A stretch of 60,612 bases of DNA. Source: Bacteroidetes bacterium GWE2_42_24 (lineage in GTDB: Bacteria > Bacteroidota > Bacteroidia > Bacteroidales > TTA-H9). Location of the stretch: assembly GCA_001768515.1 (NCBI GenBank), contig MEOA01000027.1, forward strand, positions 1-60,612, read 5' to 3'. A program made the position numbers and the translations under genes. Shown one piece after another: positions 17,543 to 27,395 of this stretch (positions are counted from its first letter, which is position 1; each line of letters begins with the position of its first letter). The notes under the pieces are model-generated. The model saw nothing but the letters and a program-made list of their open reading frames with translations, had not been told where the DNA came from and did no database searches.

Positions 17543-18256
17543 ATGACCCGTTTAAGTGTAAACATCAACAAAATTGCCACCCTGCGGAATGCACGTGGAG
17601 GCAATGTCCCCAACGTACAGCAGGTTGGCGTCGATTGCCAGCGTTTTGGTGCCCAGGGAATTACCGTACATCCCCGCCCTGATGAGCGTCACATTCGATA
17701 TGAAGACGTCAGGTTACTCCGCCCGCTTGTACTGACAGAGTTTAACATCGAGGGCTACCCCAATCGTGAATTCATCGATCTGGTGCTATCAGTTATGCCC
17801 GAGCAGGTAACACTTGTCCCCGACCCCCCTGATGCCTTAACCAGCAATGCGGGATGGGACACCATCGCCCACGAATCCTTTTTGCGTGAAGTGATTTCTG
17901 AATTCAGGCAGCATGGTATCCGTACCTCGGTATTTGTCGGCACAGATCTTAAGCTTGTTGCCCATGCTGCCCGTTGTGGTACCGACCGCGTAGAGCTTTA
18001 TACCGAACCTTATGCCATCGAATACCCGACAGACCACGCCGCAGCGATTGCTCCGTTTGCCAGGGCTGCACAGGTAGCTGTTGACAACGGGCTTGGTATT
18101 AATGCAGGGCATGACCTCAACCTTGTCAACCTGCAATACTTCGCAAAGGGGATCCCTTCACTGGCAGAAGTGAGTATAGGCCATGCCCTCATCGCCGACG
18201 CCCTCTATTACGGATTGGAAAACACCGTTCAGATGTACCTTAATTGCCTCAGGTAA
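17543..18256 (+). CDS. pdxJ: Pyridoxine 5'-phosphate synthase
   Basis: A 237-residue TIM-barrel enzyme that condenses 1-deoxy-D-xylulose 5-phosphate with 3-amino-2-oxopropyl phosphate to form pyridoxine 5'-phosphate (DXP-dependent vitamin B6 pathway). Family signatures are seen at the start ([17 protein letters not shown]), then [47 protein letters not shown], and at the end [12 protein letters not shown] and [13 protein letters not shown]. The ATG at 17543 is chosen because homologues begin MTRLSVN and the promoter box ends just before it. It is a single-gene unit. Identification is firm. Confidence 0.95.
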   Translation: MTRLSVNINKIATLRNARGGNVPNVQQVGVDCQRFGAQGITVHPRPDERHIRYEDVRLLRPLVLTEFNIEGYPNREFIDLVLSVMPEQVTLVPDPPDALTSNAGWDTIAHESFLREVISEFRQHGIRTSVFVGTDLKLVAHAARCGTDRVELYTEPYAIEYPTDHAAAIAPFARAAQVAVDNGLGINAGHDLNLVNLQYFAKGIPSLAEVSIGHALIADALYYGLENTVQMYLNCLR

Positions 18257-18468
18257 GGTATCAGATAAAAAATGTGTAGCTGTTGAGATGTGTAGCCGTT
18301 GGGTCGTTGACAATCAGGCTGTCTTTGGCAATCTTTAAAATCTTCGATTCCCGGAGCTTCAAATGGGGCTCAATTCCTGAACCCTAAACACATAATCTCT
18401 AAACTATTCACCAACCTTTCTATCATACCGAATACCAGTATCAACAGACAGTCTGCCAATTTTTTCCC

Positions 18469-18476
18469 TACCTTTG
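18469..18476 (+). promoter_or_regulatory. TAnnTTTG -7 box of prfA
   Basis: TACCTTTG, a perfect -7 consensus, 33 bases before the prfA ATG. Confidence 0.55.
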
Positions 18477-18509
18477 CATCCGTTTTCACAAAACCCATTG
18501 TAACACACT

Positions 18510-19583
18510 ATGCTCGAAAAACTGGAAGCAATCTATCAGCGCTGGCTTGAAATCGGACGCCAAATCAATGATCCCGACGTGATGGCCGACATGAAACGAT
18601 ACGTCAGGTTAAACAAAGATTACAAAGATCTGATGCCCGTGGTAGAAGCCTATAAAAAATACGATAACATCACGGCAAATATGGAATCAAGCCGTGACCT
18701 TCTCTACAACGAGAAAGATGAAGAACTGCGCGAGATGGCCAAGGAGGAGATCAACTCATTGATTGAACAGAAAAGCAATCTGGAAGATGAACTCAAGGTA
18801 CTTCTTCTTCCCAAAGATCCTCAGGATTCAAAGAATGCCATCCTCGAGATACGTGGCGGCACGGGTGGTGATGAGGCAAGCATCTTTGCCGGTGACCTCT
18901 ACCGCATGTACATGAAATACTGCGAAACCAAGGGGTGGAAAGTCGAGTTGGTCGACGCTACCGAGGGGACACAGGGAGGCTACAAGGAAGTCATTCTGAA
19001 TGTAATGGGCGATGGCGTCTATGGCCACATGAAGTATGAGTCAGGCGTTCACCGTGTACAGCGTGTCCCGAAGACAGAAACCCAGGGAAGGATTCACACC
19101 TCCGCAGCTTCAGTGGTTGTGCTGCCCGAAGCCGAAGAAGTCGATATTGATCTGAAGGCATCTGATATTAAAAAAGAAACCTTCTGCTCATCGGGTCCCG
19201 GCGGGCAGAGTGTAAATACCACATACTCGGCTGTGAGACTTACCCACATACCCACAGGTATCGTGGTGTCGATGCAGGATGAAAAATCGCAGATTAAGAA
19301 CCTTGATAAAGCCATGCGCATCCTTCGTTCGAGAATCTACGAAATCGAATACCAAAAATACATGGACGAGGTAGCCTCGCGACGCAAAACGATGGTATCG
19401 ACAGGCGACCGTTCTGCAAAGATCCGGACCTATAACTATCCACAGGGACGCATCACCGACCACCGGATCAACGTCTCGGTATACAACCTCCCCGGCTTCA
19501 TGGATGGAGGCATCCAGGATATGATCGACCAACTGCAAATGGCCGAAAATGCTGAACGTCTAAAGGCTGATGCAATCGAATAA
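18510..19583 (+). CDS. prfA: Peptide chain release factor 1
   Basis: A 357-residue class I release factor that ends translation at UAA and UAG. The catalytic GGQ motif is present ([20 protein letters not shown], about residue 230), as are the RF1/RF2 core segments [20 protein letters not shown] and [18 protein letters not shown]. The C-terminal pattern [21 protein letters not shown] (seen as [20 protein letters not shown]) fits RF1 rather than RF2. There is no RF2-style programmed frameshift. pyrF follows after about 90 bases with no terminator in between, so the two are probably co-transcribed. Confidence 0.95.
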   Translation: MLEKLEAIYQRWLEIGRQINDPDVMADMKRYVRLNKDYKDLMPVVEAYKKYDNITANMESSRDLLYNEKDEELREMAKEEINSLIEQKSNLEDELKVLLLPKDPQDSKNAILEIRGGTGGDEASIFAGDLYRMYMKYCETKGWKVELVDATEGTQGGYKEVILNVMGDGVYGHMKYESGVHRVQRVPKTETQGRIHTSAASVVVLPEAEEVDIDLKASDIKKETFCSSGPGGQSVNTTYSAVRLTHIPTGIVVSMQDEKSQIKNLDKAMRILRSRIYEIEYQKYMDEVASRRKTMVSTGDRSAKIRTYNYPQGRITDHRINVSVYNLPGFMDGGIQDMIDQLQMAENAERLKADAIE

Positions 19584-19676
19584 AGCACAGGCACCAAAGC
19601 TACTATTCCAGTCTCAACACAGGCGCCTCTCAAATATCTCTGCTGATTATCCAAACGACCAAATTAACACAACATC

Positions 19677-20507
19677 ATGACCCGTACAGAACTCATCGCC
19701 CTGATCCGTCGTAAACGCTCTTTTCTCTGTGTAGGACTCGACAGCGACATAAAAAAAATTCCCCGACACTTGCTTAGGGAAGCTGATCCTGTTTTTGCCT
19801 TCAATAAAGCCATCATTGATGCTACAATTGACTTTGCGGTGGCCTACAAACCCAATCTGGCCTTTTACGAGAGCCGTGGCGTAAAAGGATTGCAAAGTCT
19901 GGAACGTACGATGGATTACCTGAATGAATTTAAGTGTGAGGTATTTACGATTGCCGATGCCAAAAGGGGCGACATAGGCAACACCTCAGAACAATATGCC
20001 CGTGGTGTGTTTTGCCGTGAAGATTCAGGCATGGAATTCGACGCCATCACTGTGGCACCCTATATGGGTGAAGATTCTGTGAAGCCTTTTCTGGGCTTCG
20101 AAGGGAAATGGGTCATTTTACTGGCGCTGACATCCAACAAAGGAGCCTTTGACTTTCAACTGACTGAGAATAAAGAGAATGGGAATCGCCTTTTTGAGGA
20201 GGTTTTGACAAAGTCAAAACAATGGGGCACCGAGCACAACATGATGTATGTAGTTGGGGCTACCAAAGCAGAAATGTTGACAGATATCCGAAAGATTGTT
20301 CCTGACCATTTTCTCCTCGTTCCCGGTGTCGGGGCGCAGGGGGGCAGTCTGAGCGAAGTTGTAAAACACGGCATGAACAGCGATTGCGGATTGCTGATTA
20401 ATGCCTCACGCAGTATATTGTTTGCCTCTCATGGCGAAGACTTCGCCCAAATGGCCAGGAAAGAAGCTCAGAAAATGCAGGCAGAAATGAGCAATCTGCT
20501 CGGATAA
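19677..20507 (+). CDS. pyrF: Orotidine 5'-phosphate decarboxylase, group 2
   Basis: A 276-residue enzyme for the last step of UMP synthesis, OMP to UMP plus CO2. It has the longer group 2 form of the enzyme. The phosphate and active-site motifs are present: [13 protein letters not shown] at the start, [10 protein letters not shown], and the catalytic Asp-Lys motif [18 protein letters not shown] (about residue 93). The late loops [11 protein letters not shown] and [10 protein letters not shown] also fit. It follows prfA by 93 bases on the same strand. The gene is intact. Confidence 0.95.
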   Translation: MTRTELIALIRRKRSFLCVGLDSDIKKIPRHLLREADPVFAFNKAIIDATIDFAVAYKPNLAFYESRGVKGLQSLERTMDYLNEFKCEVFTIADAKRGDIGNTSEQYARGVFCREDSGMEFDAITVAPYMGEDSVKPFLGFEGKWVILLALTSNKGAFDFQLTENKENGNRLFEEVLTKSKQWGTEHNMMYVVGATKAEMLTDIRKIVPDHFLLVPGVGAQGGSLSEVVKHGMNSDCGLLINASRSILFASHGEDFAQMARKEAQKMQAEMSNLLG

Positions 20508-20923
20508 TCAGAACCCGGAAAAATTGGTTGCTGGTTAACGGGGAACCTGACACTTAAGTTATCCTGATTGACAACAACCCAGACCTTTGGTTTTGGATTT
20601 TACCAAAGCCCGCGAACAGCTCGCAAAGTACCCCCGTCAAAGTAACCCCATTCACGGCCTTTACATGGCCTATGCCCCATCCGGCTTCTAAGGAAAAGGC
20701 ACTTCTGAATAGCTTTTCAATGGCCGGATGAAAAGACCTCTTCTCTATTCCTGGTCATAAAAGCAGCGCAGAAAATCTTATAAAAATTCCAGATCGAAAG
20801 GCGAACCGGATCAGCAGATAAGGCACTAACCACCGCCTACCGCCATCCCTAAACAGAAAGAGGGGAAGGCCATGATGATCATGACCTTCCCCTCCTGAAT
20901 ATTCTGATAATCCCTGAAGGGAA
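20508..20923. other. Intergenic region with a short coding-like fragment
   Basis: About 415 bases between the convergent pyrF and nitronate monooxygenase genes. From 20572 to 20691 on the plus strand a short open stretch reads like protein (LDFTKAREQLAKYPRQS, GLYMAYAPSGF) and ends in TAA. It has no start or recognisable family and may be the remnant of a lost gene. The bidirectional terminator at 20861-20893 lies near the right end. Confidence 0.35.
20861..20893. terminator. Bidirectional hairpin terminator between convergent genes
   Basis: A 16-pair stem (AGGGGAAGG-C-CATGAT / ATCATG-A-CCTTCCCCT) with one mismatch and a one-base centre. On the minus strand it is followed by a T-rich stretch (CTTTCTGTTT) and can stop the nitronate monooxygenase transcript; pyrF ends on the other side. 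Confidence 0.75.
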
Positions 20924-22006
20924 TTATTTCTTTAATTCTTCGAGCTTTGCTTTAAACCCATTCACCAGATCATCCATGACCTCCTTCACAGAACTAATGG
21001 AAGTAGCTCTGAAGGCATTGCTCCCTGCGAAAGCATAGCCATTGGCCATGTTACCACGATAAGCATTCATGAGTGCAGAAATAATGCAATAAGGTGTGCT
21101 TGTGATGTCACAAGTTTTGATACATTTCACCGGACAGTTAATGGGGTGCTTCAAGCCGTTGCGAACCTTCTCAATAAAGCTGTTCCTGATAGCCCGACCA
21201 GGCATTCCCACCGGGCTTTGGATAATCTCTATTTCACTTTCTTCGGCGTTGATATATGTTTGCTTGAAAACATCTGAAGCATCGCACTCGCGGGTAGTTA
21301 CAAACCGTGTACCTAACTGTACGGCACTTGCCCCACGCTGGATCATATCATACACATCAGCTCCGCTATATACACCACCGGCAGCAATGACCGGGATAGA
21401 ACGGTTATACTTTTCTTCGTAGACCCTCACCTCACGAACCACTTCAGGAACAAGATTCTCAAGAGCAAAGTGGGGATCGTTGATCTGTTCATTTTTAAAT
21501 CCAAGGTGTCCGCCGGCTTTGGGCCCTTCAACCACAAACGCATCGGGCAAATAGTCGTAGGCTGATTTCCATTTCTCGCAAAGCAGCCTCGCGGCCTTGC
21601 CTGACGATACGATAGGAGCCAGTTTGGTTGAGCAACCCGGAGTAAGAAACTTCGGTAGGTTCAAAGGCATTCCGGCACCCGAAAAAATAATGTCAACTTT
21701 TTCGGCAATAGCAGTTTTGACCATGTCTTCATAGTTCGACATAGCCACCATAATATTGACCCCGATGATTCCTTTGGTTTTTTCTTTCACCTTCCGCAAC
21801 TCTTCCTTAAGCCCCAGAATGCTGGCCTCCAGAAAATCGGATGAAAACTTGCGGTAAAGGAGACCCAGTCCGGCACTGGAGATCACGCCGATACCACCTT
21901 CATTGGCCACTGCGGCGGCCAACCCTGAAAGGCTTACGCCTACACCCATGCCACCCTGTATAATGGGGACCGGCACTATCAGATCCCCTATTCTTAATTC
22001 TCGCAT
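20924..22006 (-). CDS. Nitronate monooxygenase / FabK-like flavoprotein
   Basis: A 360-residue FMN-dependent TIM-barrel protein of the nitronate monooxygenase (2-nitropropane dioxygenase) family. The N-terminal motif PIIQGGMGVGVSLSGLAAAVA is typical. FMN-binding segments include VVEGPKAGGHLG, VIAAGGVYSGADVYDMI and GASAVQLGTRFVTT. Such enzymes oxidise alkyl nitronates such as propionate-3-nitronate; some relatives act as enoyl-ACP reductase FabK. A cysteine-containing tail (NCPVKCIKTCD) is seen, as in several anaerobe homologues. A -7 box lies upstream at 22034-22041. Family is firm, substrate is not. Confidence 0.88.
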   Translation of the reverse strand: MRELRIGDLIVPVPIIQGGMGVGVSLSGLAAAVANEGGIGVISSAGLGLLYRKFSSDFLEASILGLKEELRKVKEKTKGIIGVNIMVAMSNYEDMVKTAIAEKVDIIFSGAGMPLNLPKFLTPGCSTKLAPIVSSGKAARLLCEKWKSAYDYLPDAFVVEGPKAGGHLGFKNEQINDPHFALENLVPEVVREVRVYEEKYNRSIPVIAAGGVYSGADVYDMIQRGASAVQLGTRFVTTRECDASDVFKQTYINAEESEIEIIQSPVGMPGRAIRNSFIEKVRNGLKHPINCPVKCIKTCDITSTPYCIISALMNAYRGNMANGYAFAGSNAFRATSISSVKEVMDDLVNGFKAKLEELKK

Positions 22007-22033
22007 GAAATCAGTTCGTTGTTATTACGACTG

Positions 22034-22041
22034 CAAAGATA
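22034..22041 (-). promoter_or_regulatory. TAnnTTTG -7 box of the nitronate monooxygenase gene
   Basis: TATCTTTG on the minus strand, 28 bases before the ATG of the nitronate monooxygenase gene. Confidence 0.55.
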
Positions 22042-22080
22042 CGCAATCCATCAGTTAAAAAAGTATAATATTTTGAAAAC

Positions 22081-22106
22081 GAACAATTTTCATTTAAAAA
22101 TCGTTC
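22081..22106 (-). terminator. Possible weak terminator after mgsA
   Basis: An inverted repeat (GAACAATTTT / AAAATCGTTC, one mismatch) lies downstream of mgsA on the minus strand, followed by a T-rich stretch. It also lies upstream of the next gene's promoter, so it may be an operator instead. Confidence 0.35.
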
Positions 22107-22157
22107 ATCCAGGCTGTATTTTAACCATTTGGCCAATTCACCAACAAAAACTGACAG

Positions 22158-22643
22158 TTAAAGGTTAAGCGGGCGGTCGATATAGTCGGTGAAATCGGTA
22201 CGGCGCGGACGATAATCTTCATCCATCAGCCTCGAAGCAATCAGGTAATCGGCCGTAGCCCTGTTGTTGGCAAAAGGCACATTATACACGACAGCAATCC
22301 TGAGCAAGGCTTTCACATCCACATCGTGTGGCTGAGGCTGCATAGGATCCCAGAAGAAGATTAGCAGGTCGATCTTCTGTTCAGCAATCAGGGCCCCCAG
22401 TTGAAGGTCTCCGCCAAGAGGACCGGATAGTAACTTCATCATACTGACCGCAATACCCTTTTCTTCTACCTTCAGGGCTGCCTCAATTTTTGAGCCCGTA
22501 GTACCAGTGCATATCAACTTATGTCGGGTGAGCAACGAACTGTTCCACCTGACCCATTCTACCAGATCAGCTTTACAGTTATCATGTGCCACGAGGGCAA
22601 TCGTTTTACAAATTGGTGAGGTTGGAGCCATCTTTTCAATCAT
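22158..22643 (-). CDS. mgsA: Methylglyoxal synthase
   Basis: A 161-residue enzyme that converts dihydroxyacetone phosphate to methylglyoxal and phosphate, a bypass of lower glycolysis. Known catalytic and phosphate-binding residues of the family are visible: ALVAHDNCK (His), CTGTTGSKIE, SGPLGGDLQLGA (Asp), FFWDPMQPQPHDVDVKALLR (Asp and His), then NVPFANNRATADYL. The ATG at 22643 is preferred over a TTG 12 bases upstream. A TACCTTTG -7 box lies 28 bases before it. Strong identification. Confidence 0.93.
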   Translation of the reverse strand: MIEKMAPTSPICKTIALVAHDNCKADLVEWVRWNSSLLTRHKLICTGTTGSKIEAALKVEEKGIAVSMMKLLSGPLGGDLQLGALIAEQKIDLLIFFWDPMQPQPHDVDVKALLRIAVVYNVPFANNRATADYLIASRLMDEDYRPRRTDFTDYIDRPLNL

Positions 22644-22670
22644 CGTAACCAGCAATTAAAATTCATCGGG

Positions 22671-22678
22671 CAAAGGTA
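22671..22678 (-). promoter_or_regulatory. TAnnTTTG -7 box of mgsA
   Basis: TACCTTTG on the minus strand, 28 bases before the chosen mgsA ATG. Confidence 0.55.
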
Positions 22679-22788
22679 AAATATCCTCCAGCACAAAAAT
22701 TCTAAAAACCAACAATTGTTCTAAACACATTAAACCTGAGCCGGCAAACCCGGTCTATTCATCCACAGAACCAGATCAAAAAACTGAT

Positions 22789-25155
22789 ATGAAAAAACTA
22801 TTAATTTTTACCGGCTTAGTTTTTATGGCTGTCGGCTTCCCTTCTGCCTCCGTCTTCGGGCAGCAATTTCCCGCAGAGATATACCTGTCGTCCGACGGGA
22901 AGATGCTCTTCACCGGTGGAAGAGCACCTTCAGGTCTTTATGATTCAGCCCTTATAAGACGTATTGACCTTCAGTTTTCACAGTCCAACTATTGGAACCT
23001 GTTAAAACAGAACTATGAAAGCCAGACCGAAATACCGGCCACCATGACGGTTGAAGGAGTTGTTTATGATAGTGTCGGCGTCAGGTTCAAGGGTGAGACA
23101 TCCTACACCCAATTGCCCCAAGGCTCAGAAAAGATGTCATTCAATATTTCGGTTGATTTCGTGCATGAAGATCAAAGGATTATGGGTTATAAGACCCTTA
23201 ACCTTCACAACTGCTTTCAGGATCCCTCCTTCCTGAGGGAAGTCTTCTACCTTCATCAAAACAGACACAATATCCCTGGAGCCAGAGCCGCCTTCATAGA
23301 GCTTTACATCAATGGCGAAAGCTGGGGTCTCTATCCAAGTCTTCAGCAAATGAACAAAGATTTTATTGAAGAATGGTTTTTGAGCAACGATGGCGCCAAC
23401 TGGCGTGCCGATGCACCAAGTTCCGGGGCTCCTGGCCCCGGTCCCGGACCCGGAGGCTGGGGTGATGGAACTGCTGCCCTCAACTATCTGGGCAGCGATA
23501 CAGCTCTTTATCAGGAGTACTACACCCTGAAAAGCAGTGATACAGAAAACCCCTGGCAGAAACTTGTGGACGCCTGTTATTACCTGAACAACACCTCCCA
23601 GGCCAACATGACCACCGTTGTACCCCAGTACATAGATGTTGACCGTGCATTGTGGTTTCTGGCCTCAGAAATTGCCTTTGGTGATGATGACAGCTATGTC
23701 TATAAAGGAAAAATGGATTACTATGCCTACTATGAACCTGAGACAGGGCGCCTCACGCCAATGGAGTATGATGGCAATAGTGCACTGGTGAATTCAAATA
23801 TTAACTGGAGCCCGTTCATGAATCAGAACAACGTAAATTATCCTTTGTTGAACAAACTTCTGGCCGTTCCTGAATTCCGGCAGCGTTACCTGGCTCATCT
23901 GCGCAGCATCATTACCGATCAGTTTGATGTTACAAAAACGGCAGCCATGCTGGATGGCTATCAGTCGCAAATTGATCTGCTCGTACAGAATGACCCTAAA
24001 AAACTCTATACCTATGCCGCATTCGTCAGCGAGATTACAACCTTGAAAAACTTTATTTCAACCCGAAGAAGTAATCTTTTGGCAAATAGTGAAGTTGCAC
24101 AAACAGGGCCTGCTATTACAGATGTGGCGTTCTATGATGAATCGGGAATTGTGTGGAATGCCCCGCAAAATATGAAAGAGACAACTGTCAGAGCAACGGT
24201 TACACACACACAGGGACTCTCTTCCGTGAAGCTCATGTTTAGTGACCAGATCGTTGGCAATTTCGCCACGGCGATCATGTATGATGATGGGATCCACAAT
24301 GACCTTGCAGCAGGTGACGGGGTATATGGTGGTAAATTGCCTGCCCGGGCTTCCGGAACATGGATGCGTTTCTATATTGAGGCTGCAGCAGCTACTGAGG
24401 CTAAAACGGTTACCTACAGCCCTGGTGGCGCTGAGCATAATGTATATATTTATCAGGTCAGGGGAGGCTCTCTCACACCAGGTACACTCGTCATCAATGA
24501 AATACTGGCCGACAATACAACAACAGCCAGCGATGAAGCTGGCGAATATGACGACTGGTTTGAACTATATAATGGTGGTACGGAAGCGATTGACCTTTCT
24601 GGTTATTACCTGACTGATGATGAAACAAATCCCACCAAATGGGAGGTACCCGATGGTGTAACCATTACACCAGACGGTTACCTGATTTTTTGGGCAGATG
24701 AAGATGAAGAACAGGGATTGACTCACACAAATTTTAAACTTTCCAAAGGAGGTGAGGTCTTAATGTTAACTGACAATGAAGGAACGACCGTTGACTCGGT
24801 TGTCTTTGGAGCCCAGACTACTGATATGGGTTATGCAAGGGTACCTAATGGAACTGGCGATTTCGTCATTCAATCAGCTACATTCAACGCATCAAACAGC
24901 CCTACCGGTGTTGGCGGTCAGACAATAGAAGCGGAATCTGTCAGGGTGTATCCTAATCCGGTGAATTCCATCCTGACAATTGAGGTTCCCGAATCAATGA
25001 TTGGACAAGATTTACAAATTTACAATAGTACTGGTCAATGCATTTTGAAGCAAGCTGCCGGGAGGCAACAGCAGATAGATTTTTCGCAACGACCTGCTGG
25101 TTTCTGGTTAATTAGGGTTGGAAACCATACCTACAGGGTATTATCTACCCGATAG
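22789..25155 (+). CDS. CotH kinase-family protein with lamin-tail domain and T9SS sorting domain
   Basis: A 788-residue secreted protein. Signal peptide at about 1-25 (LLIFTGLVFMAVGFPSASVFG). A CotH domain follows at about 45-430, with YDSVGVRFKGETSY, MGYKTLNLHNC and AAFIELYINGESWGLYPSLQ. CotH proteins are atypical protein kinases first known from spore coats. A Gly/Pro-rich loop (GAPGPGPGPGGWG) interrupts it near 215. A lamin-tail domain lies at about 567-700 (LVINEILADN, WFELYNGGTEAIDLSGYYL) and a T9SS type A sorting domain at the end (VRVYPNPVNSILTIEVP, RPAGFWLIRVG). It is expected to be exported by the type IX system and displayed on the surface. Its substrate is unknown. A strong terminator follows. 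Confidence 0.88.
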   Translation: MKKLLIFTGLVFMAVGFPSASVFGQQFPAEIYLSSDGKMLFTGGRAPSGLYDSALIRRIDLQFSQSNYWNLLKQNYESQTEIPATMTVEGVVYDSVGVRFKGETSYTQLPQGSEKMSFNISVDFVHEDQRIMGYKTLNLHNCFQDPSFLREVFYLHQNRHNIPGARAAFIELYINGESWGLYPSLQQMNKDFIEEWFLSNDGANWRADAPSSGAPGPGPGPGGWGDGTAALNYLGSDTALYQEYYTLKSSDTENPWQKLVDACYYLNNTSQANMTTVVPQYIDVDRALWFLASEIAFGDDDSYVYKGKMDYYAYYEPETGRLTPMEYDGNSALVNSNINWSPFMNQNNVNYPLLNKLLAVPEFRQRYLAHLRSIITDQFDVTKTAAMLDGYQSQIDLLVQNDPKKLYTYAAFVSEITTLKNFISTRRSNLLANSEVAQTGPAITDVAFYDESGIVWNAPQNMKETTVRATVTHTQGLSSVKLMFSDQIVGNFATAIMYDDGIHNDLAAGDGVYGGKLPARASGTWMRFYIEAAAATEAKTVTYSPGGAEHNVYIYQVRGGSLTPGTLVINEILADNTTTASDEAGEYDDWFELYNGGTEAIDLSGYYLTDDETNPTKWEVPDGVTITPDGYLIFWADEDEEQGLTHTNFKLSKGGEVLMLTDNEGTTVDSVVFGAQTTDMGYARVPNGTGDFVIQSATFNASNSPTGVGGQTIEAESVRVYPNPVNSILTIEVPESMIGQDLQIYNSTGQCILKQAAGRQQQIDFSQRPAGFWLIRVGNHTYRVLSTR

Positions 25156-25176
25156 GTGCTGGACAGTTTCAACAAT

Positions 25177-25212
25177 AAGCCCTGCTCCATCCGGCGCAGG
25201 GCTTTATTTTTT
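25177..25212 (+). terminator. Rho-independent terminator after the CotH gene
   Basis: A perfect 9-bp stem (AAGCCCTGC / GCAGGGCTT) with a 10-base loop and a following TATTTTTT run, 22 bases after the CotH-gene stop. Confidence 0.85.
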
Positions 25213-25285
25213 AATCATAAGCAAGCCTCATAAAAAAAGACCTACAGGCTCAGCCCACAATAATTCATGATATTAACTTCAGTCA

Positions 25286-25645
25286 TCATTCATTGCGGTC
25301 GATGGGAAGTACCGTAATGTTATTATTGGCATCGATGGCAATGTCATATTCAAAACAATTGCTGACGGCTACAACTTTAACATAGTCTACATCACTTACT
25401 GTGATAGTGAACGTAACCTGCCCTGCGGCATAGCTTTGGTAAGATGAGGCAGTACCCGGGTCAATATTGTTAATATTAATGGTATTTCCTCCCGTAGTTT
25501 TTATTTGAACGCTCGCCTTGTTTGTACCATTATTGAGGATTCTCGCCCGGGGAGCCTCATTACTACAATTATCACTACAACTATACGATAGTGATAAAAT
25601 CAATACAAAAAGCAAGGCAGATAAAATTCTTTTCATGGTTTTCAT
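25286..25645 (-). CDS. Small predicted lipoprotein
   Basis: About 119 residues. A signal sequence ends in a lipobox (LSLSYSC), so the mature protein should be lipid-anchored. The mature part is about 95 residues of beta-rich sequence (ASVQIKTTGGNTININN, QVTFTITVSDVDYVKVVAV) resembling a small beta-sandwich, with three cysteines near the N-terminus and one further in. The family is not recognised. The ATG at 25645 is preferred over a TTG six bases upstream; another ATG lies at 25636. A TAGTTTTG -7 box (25667-25674) precedes it. It is monocistronic. Confidence 0.7.
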   Translation of the reverse strand: MKTMKRILSALLFVLILSLSYSCSDNCSNEAPRARILNNGTNKASVQIKTTGGNTININNIDPGTASSYQSYAAGQVTFTITVSDVDYVKVVAVSNCFEYDIAIDANNNITVLPIDRNE

Positions 25646-25666
25646 GGTCAATTAATTAACAATTTA

Positions 25667-25674
25667 CAAAACTA
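25667..25674 (-). promoter_or_regulatory. TAnnTTTG -7 box of the small lipoprotein gene
   Basis: TAGTTTTG on the minus strand, 22 bases before the chosen ATG. Confidence 0.45.
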
Positions 25675-25847
25675 AACGCGAATAACCTATAGTCAGTTAT
25701 AATCTGGAAATAGTTGTATTCGTATCTCATGTTGAATGATCAGATTAATCCCAACTCAAACCCCAACCAACGGCCAATCTGTCCTGATAAATGTTCCAAT
25801 CCAAAACCATCGCCCTTATGAACAGGCAACCGGGTAATTATTCAGCC

Positions 25848-27188
25848 TTATTCAACGACAAGATTGACCTTATCTGTATCCAGACGAACCACCAGCCACT
25901 TTCTGATCTTTTCCCTTTCAGCCATACTTAATACGCCGCTTTTCGTTGACAGGGTAACCAAAATTATACTTTCATTATCGGAACCGTTAAAAAACCGTAT
26001 TGATTCAGCATAAGAACACGACTCGACCTGCGGAAAGAGCGGTTTTAATTCATTCAACAAGGTTCGTCCTGTAAACCTCCGCTGATTCAAGCTATCTATT
26101 ACGGCTTGTTTTGTTGCAGCTATTTGTTCAATCTTTCCCAATTTTTCGCGCAGCAGATAGACTTCGGCCACCTTGCTTTCATCTGACGAATAAATTGAAA
26201 GGCCCTGCCTGATCACAACAGAAACATCAGTCAATCTAAAATCCGCCGCCTTCTCCTCAATGGCTCGCTTTTGCGCATCGCTCATCCTGACCCCGCCATA
26301 GGTCAGCGTAATGCTACGTGTATCAGGGTCAACCTCATGATTTAATAAATAGTTTCCTTCAAAAGTCTGAACATTTGAGACATACCTGTTTGCGCTCTCA
26401 GCAAACTTTTCCTTTAACACCAATCCATAGCCAAAATAGATACTTGGCACAATAACCAAAAAGATCACTGTAGATATCAATCGGTTTACTTTCTTCTTCT
26501 GTCTTTCACCAATGATGGTCCGTAAAGGGAATTTTAAAATCTGAGAAATGGCCACAGAGGAAAGTGCAATGAAAACGGTATTTATCGTAAACAGATAAAT
26601 GGCTCCGAAAAAGAAATTCAACTGGCCTGTTGCCAGACCATAGCCTGCTGTGCAAAGGGGAGGCATCAGAGCAGTGGCAATGGCAACCCCCGGAATCACA
26701 TTTCCCTTTTGCTTGCTGCTTATTGCTATAACACCCGCCATACCGCCAAAAAGGGCAATCAAAACATCATAGATAGTCGGACTTGTACGCGCCAACAGTT
26801 CAGAGTGTGCAGTTGCAATTGGGCTAACGAAGAAATAAAGAGTAGATGCGACAAGAGCCGCGATAACAGCAAAGGAAAAATTTCGCACCGACTGCCTGAA
26901 TAACTCAAAGTTATAAGTGGCAATACTGTAACCCATACCATTTATAGGTCCCATCAGCGGACTGATTAACATCGCACCGATAATCACTGCTGTTGAATTC
27001 ATGTTGAGCCCTACCGAAGCTACAATGATTGCAAAGACAAGAATCCAGAGATTAGTGCCCTTAAACACCGTGTCTCGAACTATGCTTTCATGGATCTTCT
27101 CATAATCATCCATTTCAGGATGCAGATTAAAGTAAGCAATTACCTTTTTCAGCAATTCGACCGGATCTCCGTTCATGTTAGTATTCAT
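25848..27188 (-). CDS. DUF389 / TIGR00341-type membrane protein
   Basis: A 446-residue membrane protein. A short cytoplasmic N-terminus is followed by a cluster of hydrophobic segments over about 40-265. The DUF389 hallmarks are present (VGLNMNSTAVIIGAMLISPLMGPINGMG given in part, SELLARTSPTIYDVLIALFGG, GVAIATALMPPLCTAGYGLA). The second half (about 270-446) is soluble with alternating charged helices and strands (ADFRLTDVSVVIRQG, LRKWLVVRL-like end). The family has no firmly established function in this setting; it may be a transporter. No partner gene is adjacent. The start has a second ATG twelve bases inside. Confidence 0.88.
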   Translation of the reverse strand: MNTNMNGDPVELLKKVIAYFNLHPEMDDYEKIHESIVRDTVFKGTNLWILVFAIIVASVGLNMNSTAVIIGAMLISPLMGPINGMGYSIATYNFELFRQSVRNFSFAVIAALVASTLYFFVSPIATAHSELLARTSPTIYDVLIALFGGMAGVIAISSKQKGNVIPGVAIATALMPPLCTAGYGLATGQLNFFFGAIYLFTINTVFIALSSVAISQILKFPLRTIIGERQKKKVNRLISTVIFLVIVPSIYFGYGLVLKEKFAESANRYVSNVQTFEGNYLLNHEVDPDTRSITLTYGGVRMSDAQKRAIEEKAADFRLTDVSVVIRQGLSIYSSDESKVAEVYLLREKLGKIEQIAATKQAVIDSLNQRRFTGRTLLNELKPLFPQVESCSYAESIRFFNGSDNESIILVTLSTKSGVLSMAEREKIRKWLVVRLDTDKVNLVVE

Positions 27189-27395
27189 ATGACAATTGAG
27201 CTATTGAAAAACACCATTATGTATGTTTAACCTGCAAATAAGCTAAAATTTCCGTAACATCATATAACCGGAACCAATATCCCGAGCATTGGCTCATGGT
27301 ATATGCATAACTTTGTCTTCTATTGCGCTAAGCCGTCAACTATTTGCCGGCGAATAACCAATCTGTAAATCTCTCCCCCGTTGACCAGGCCAATA

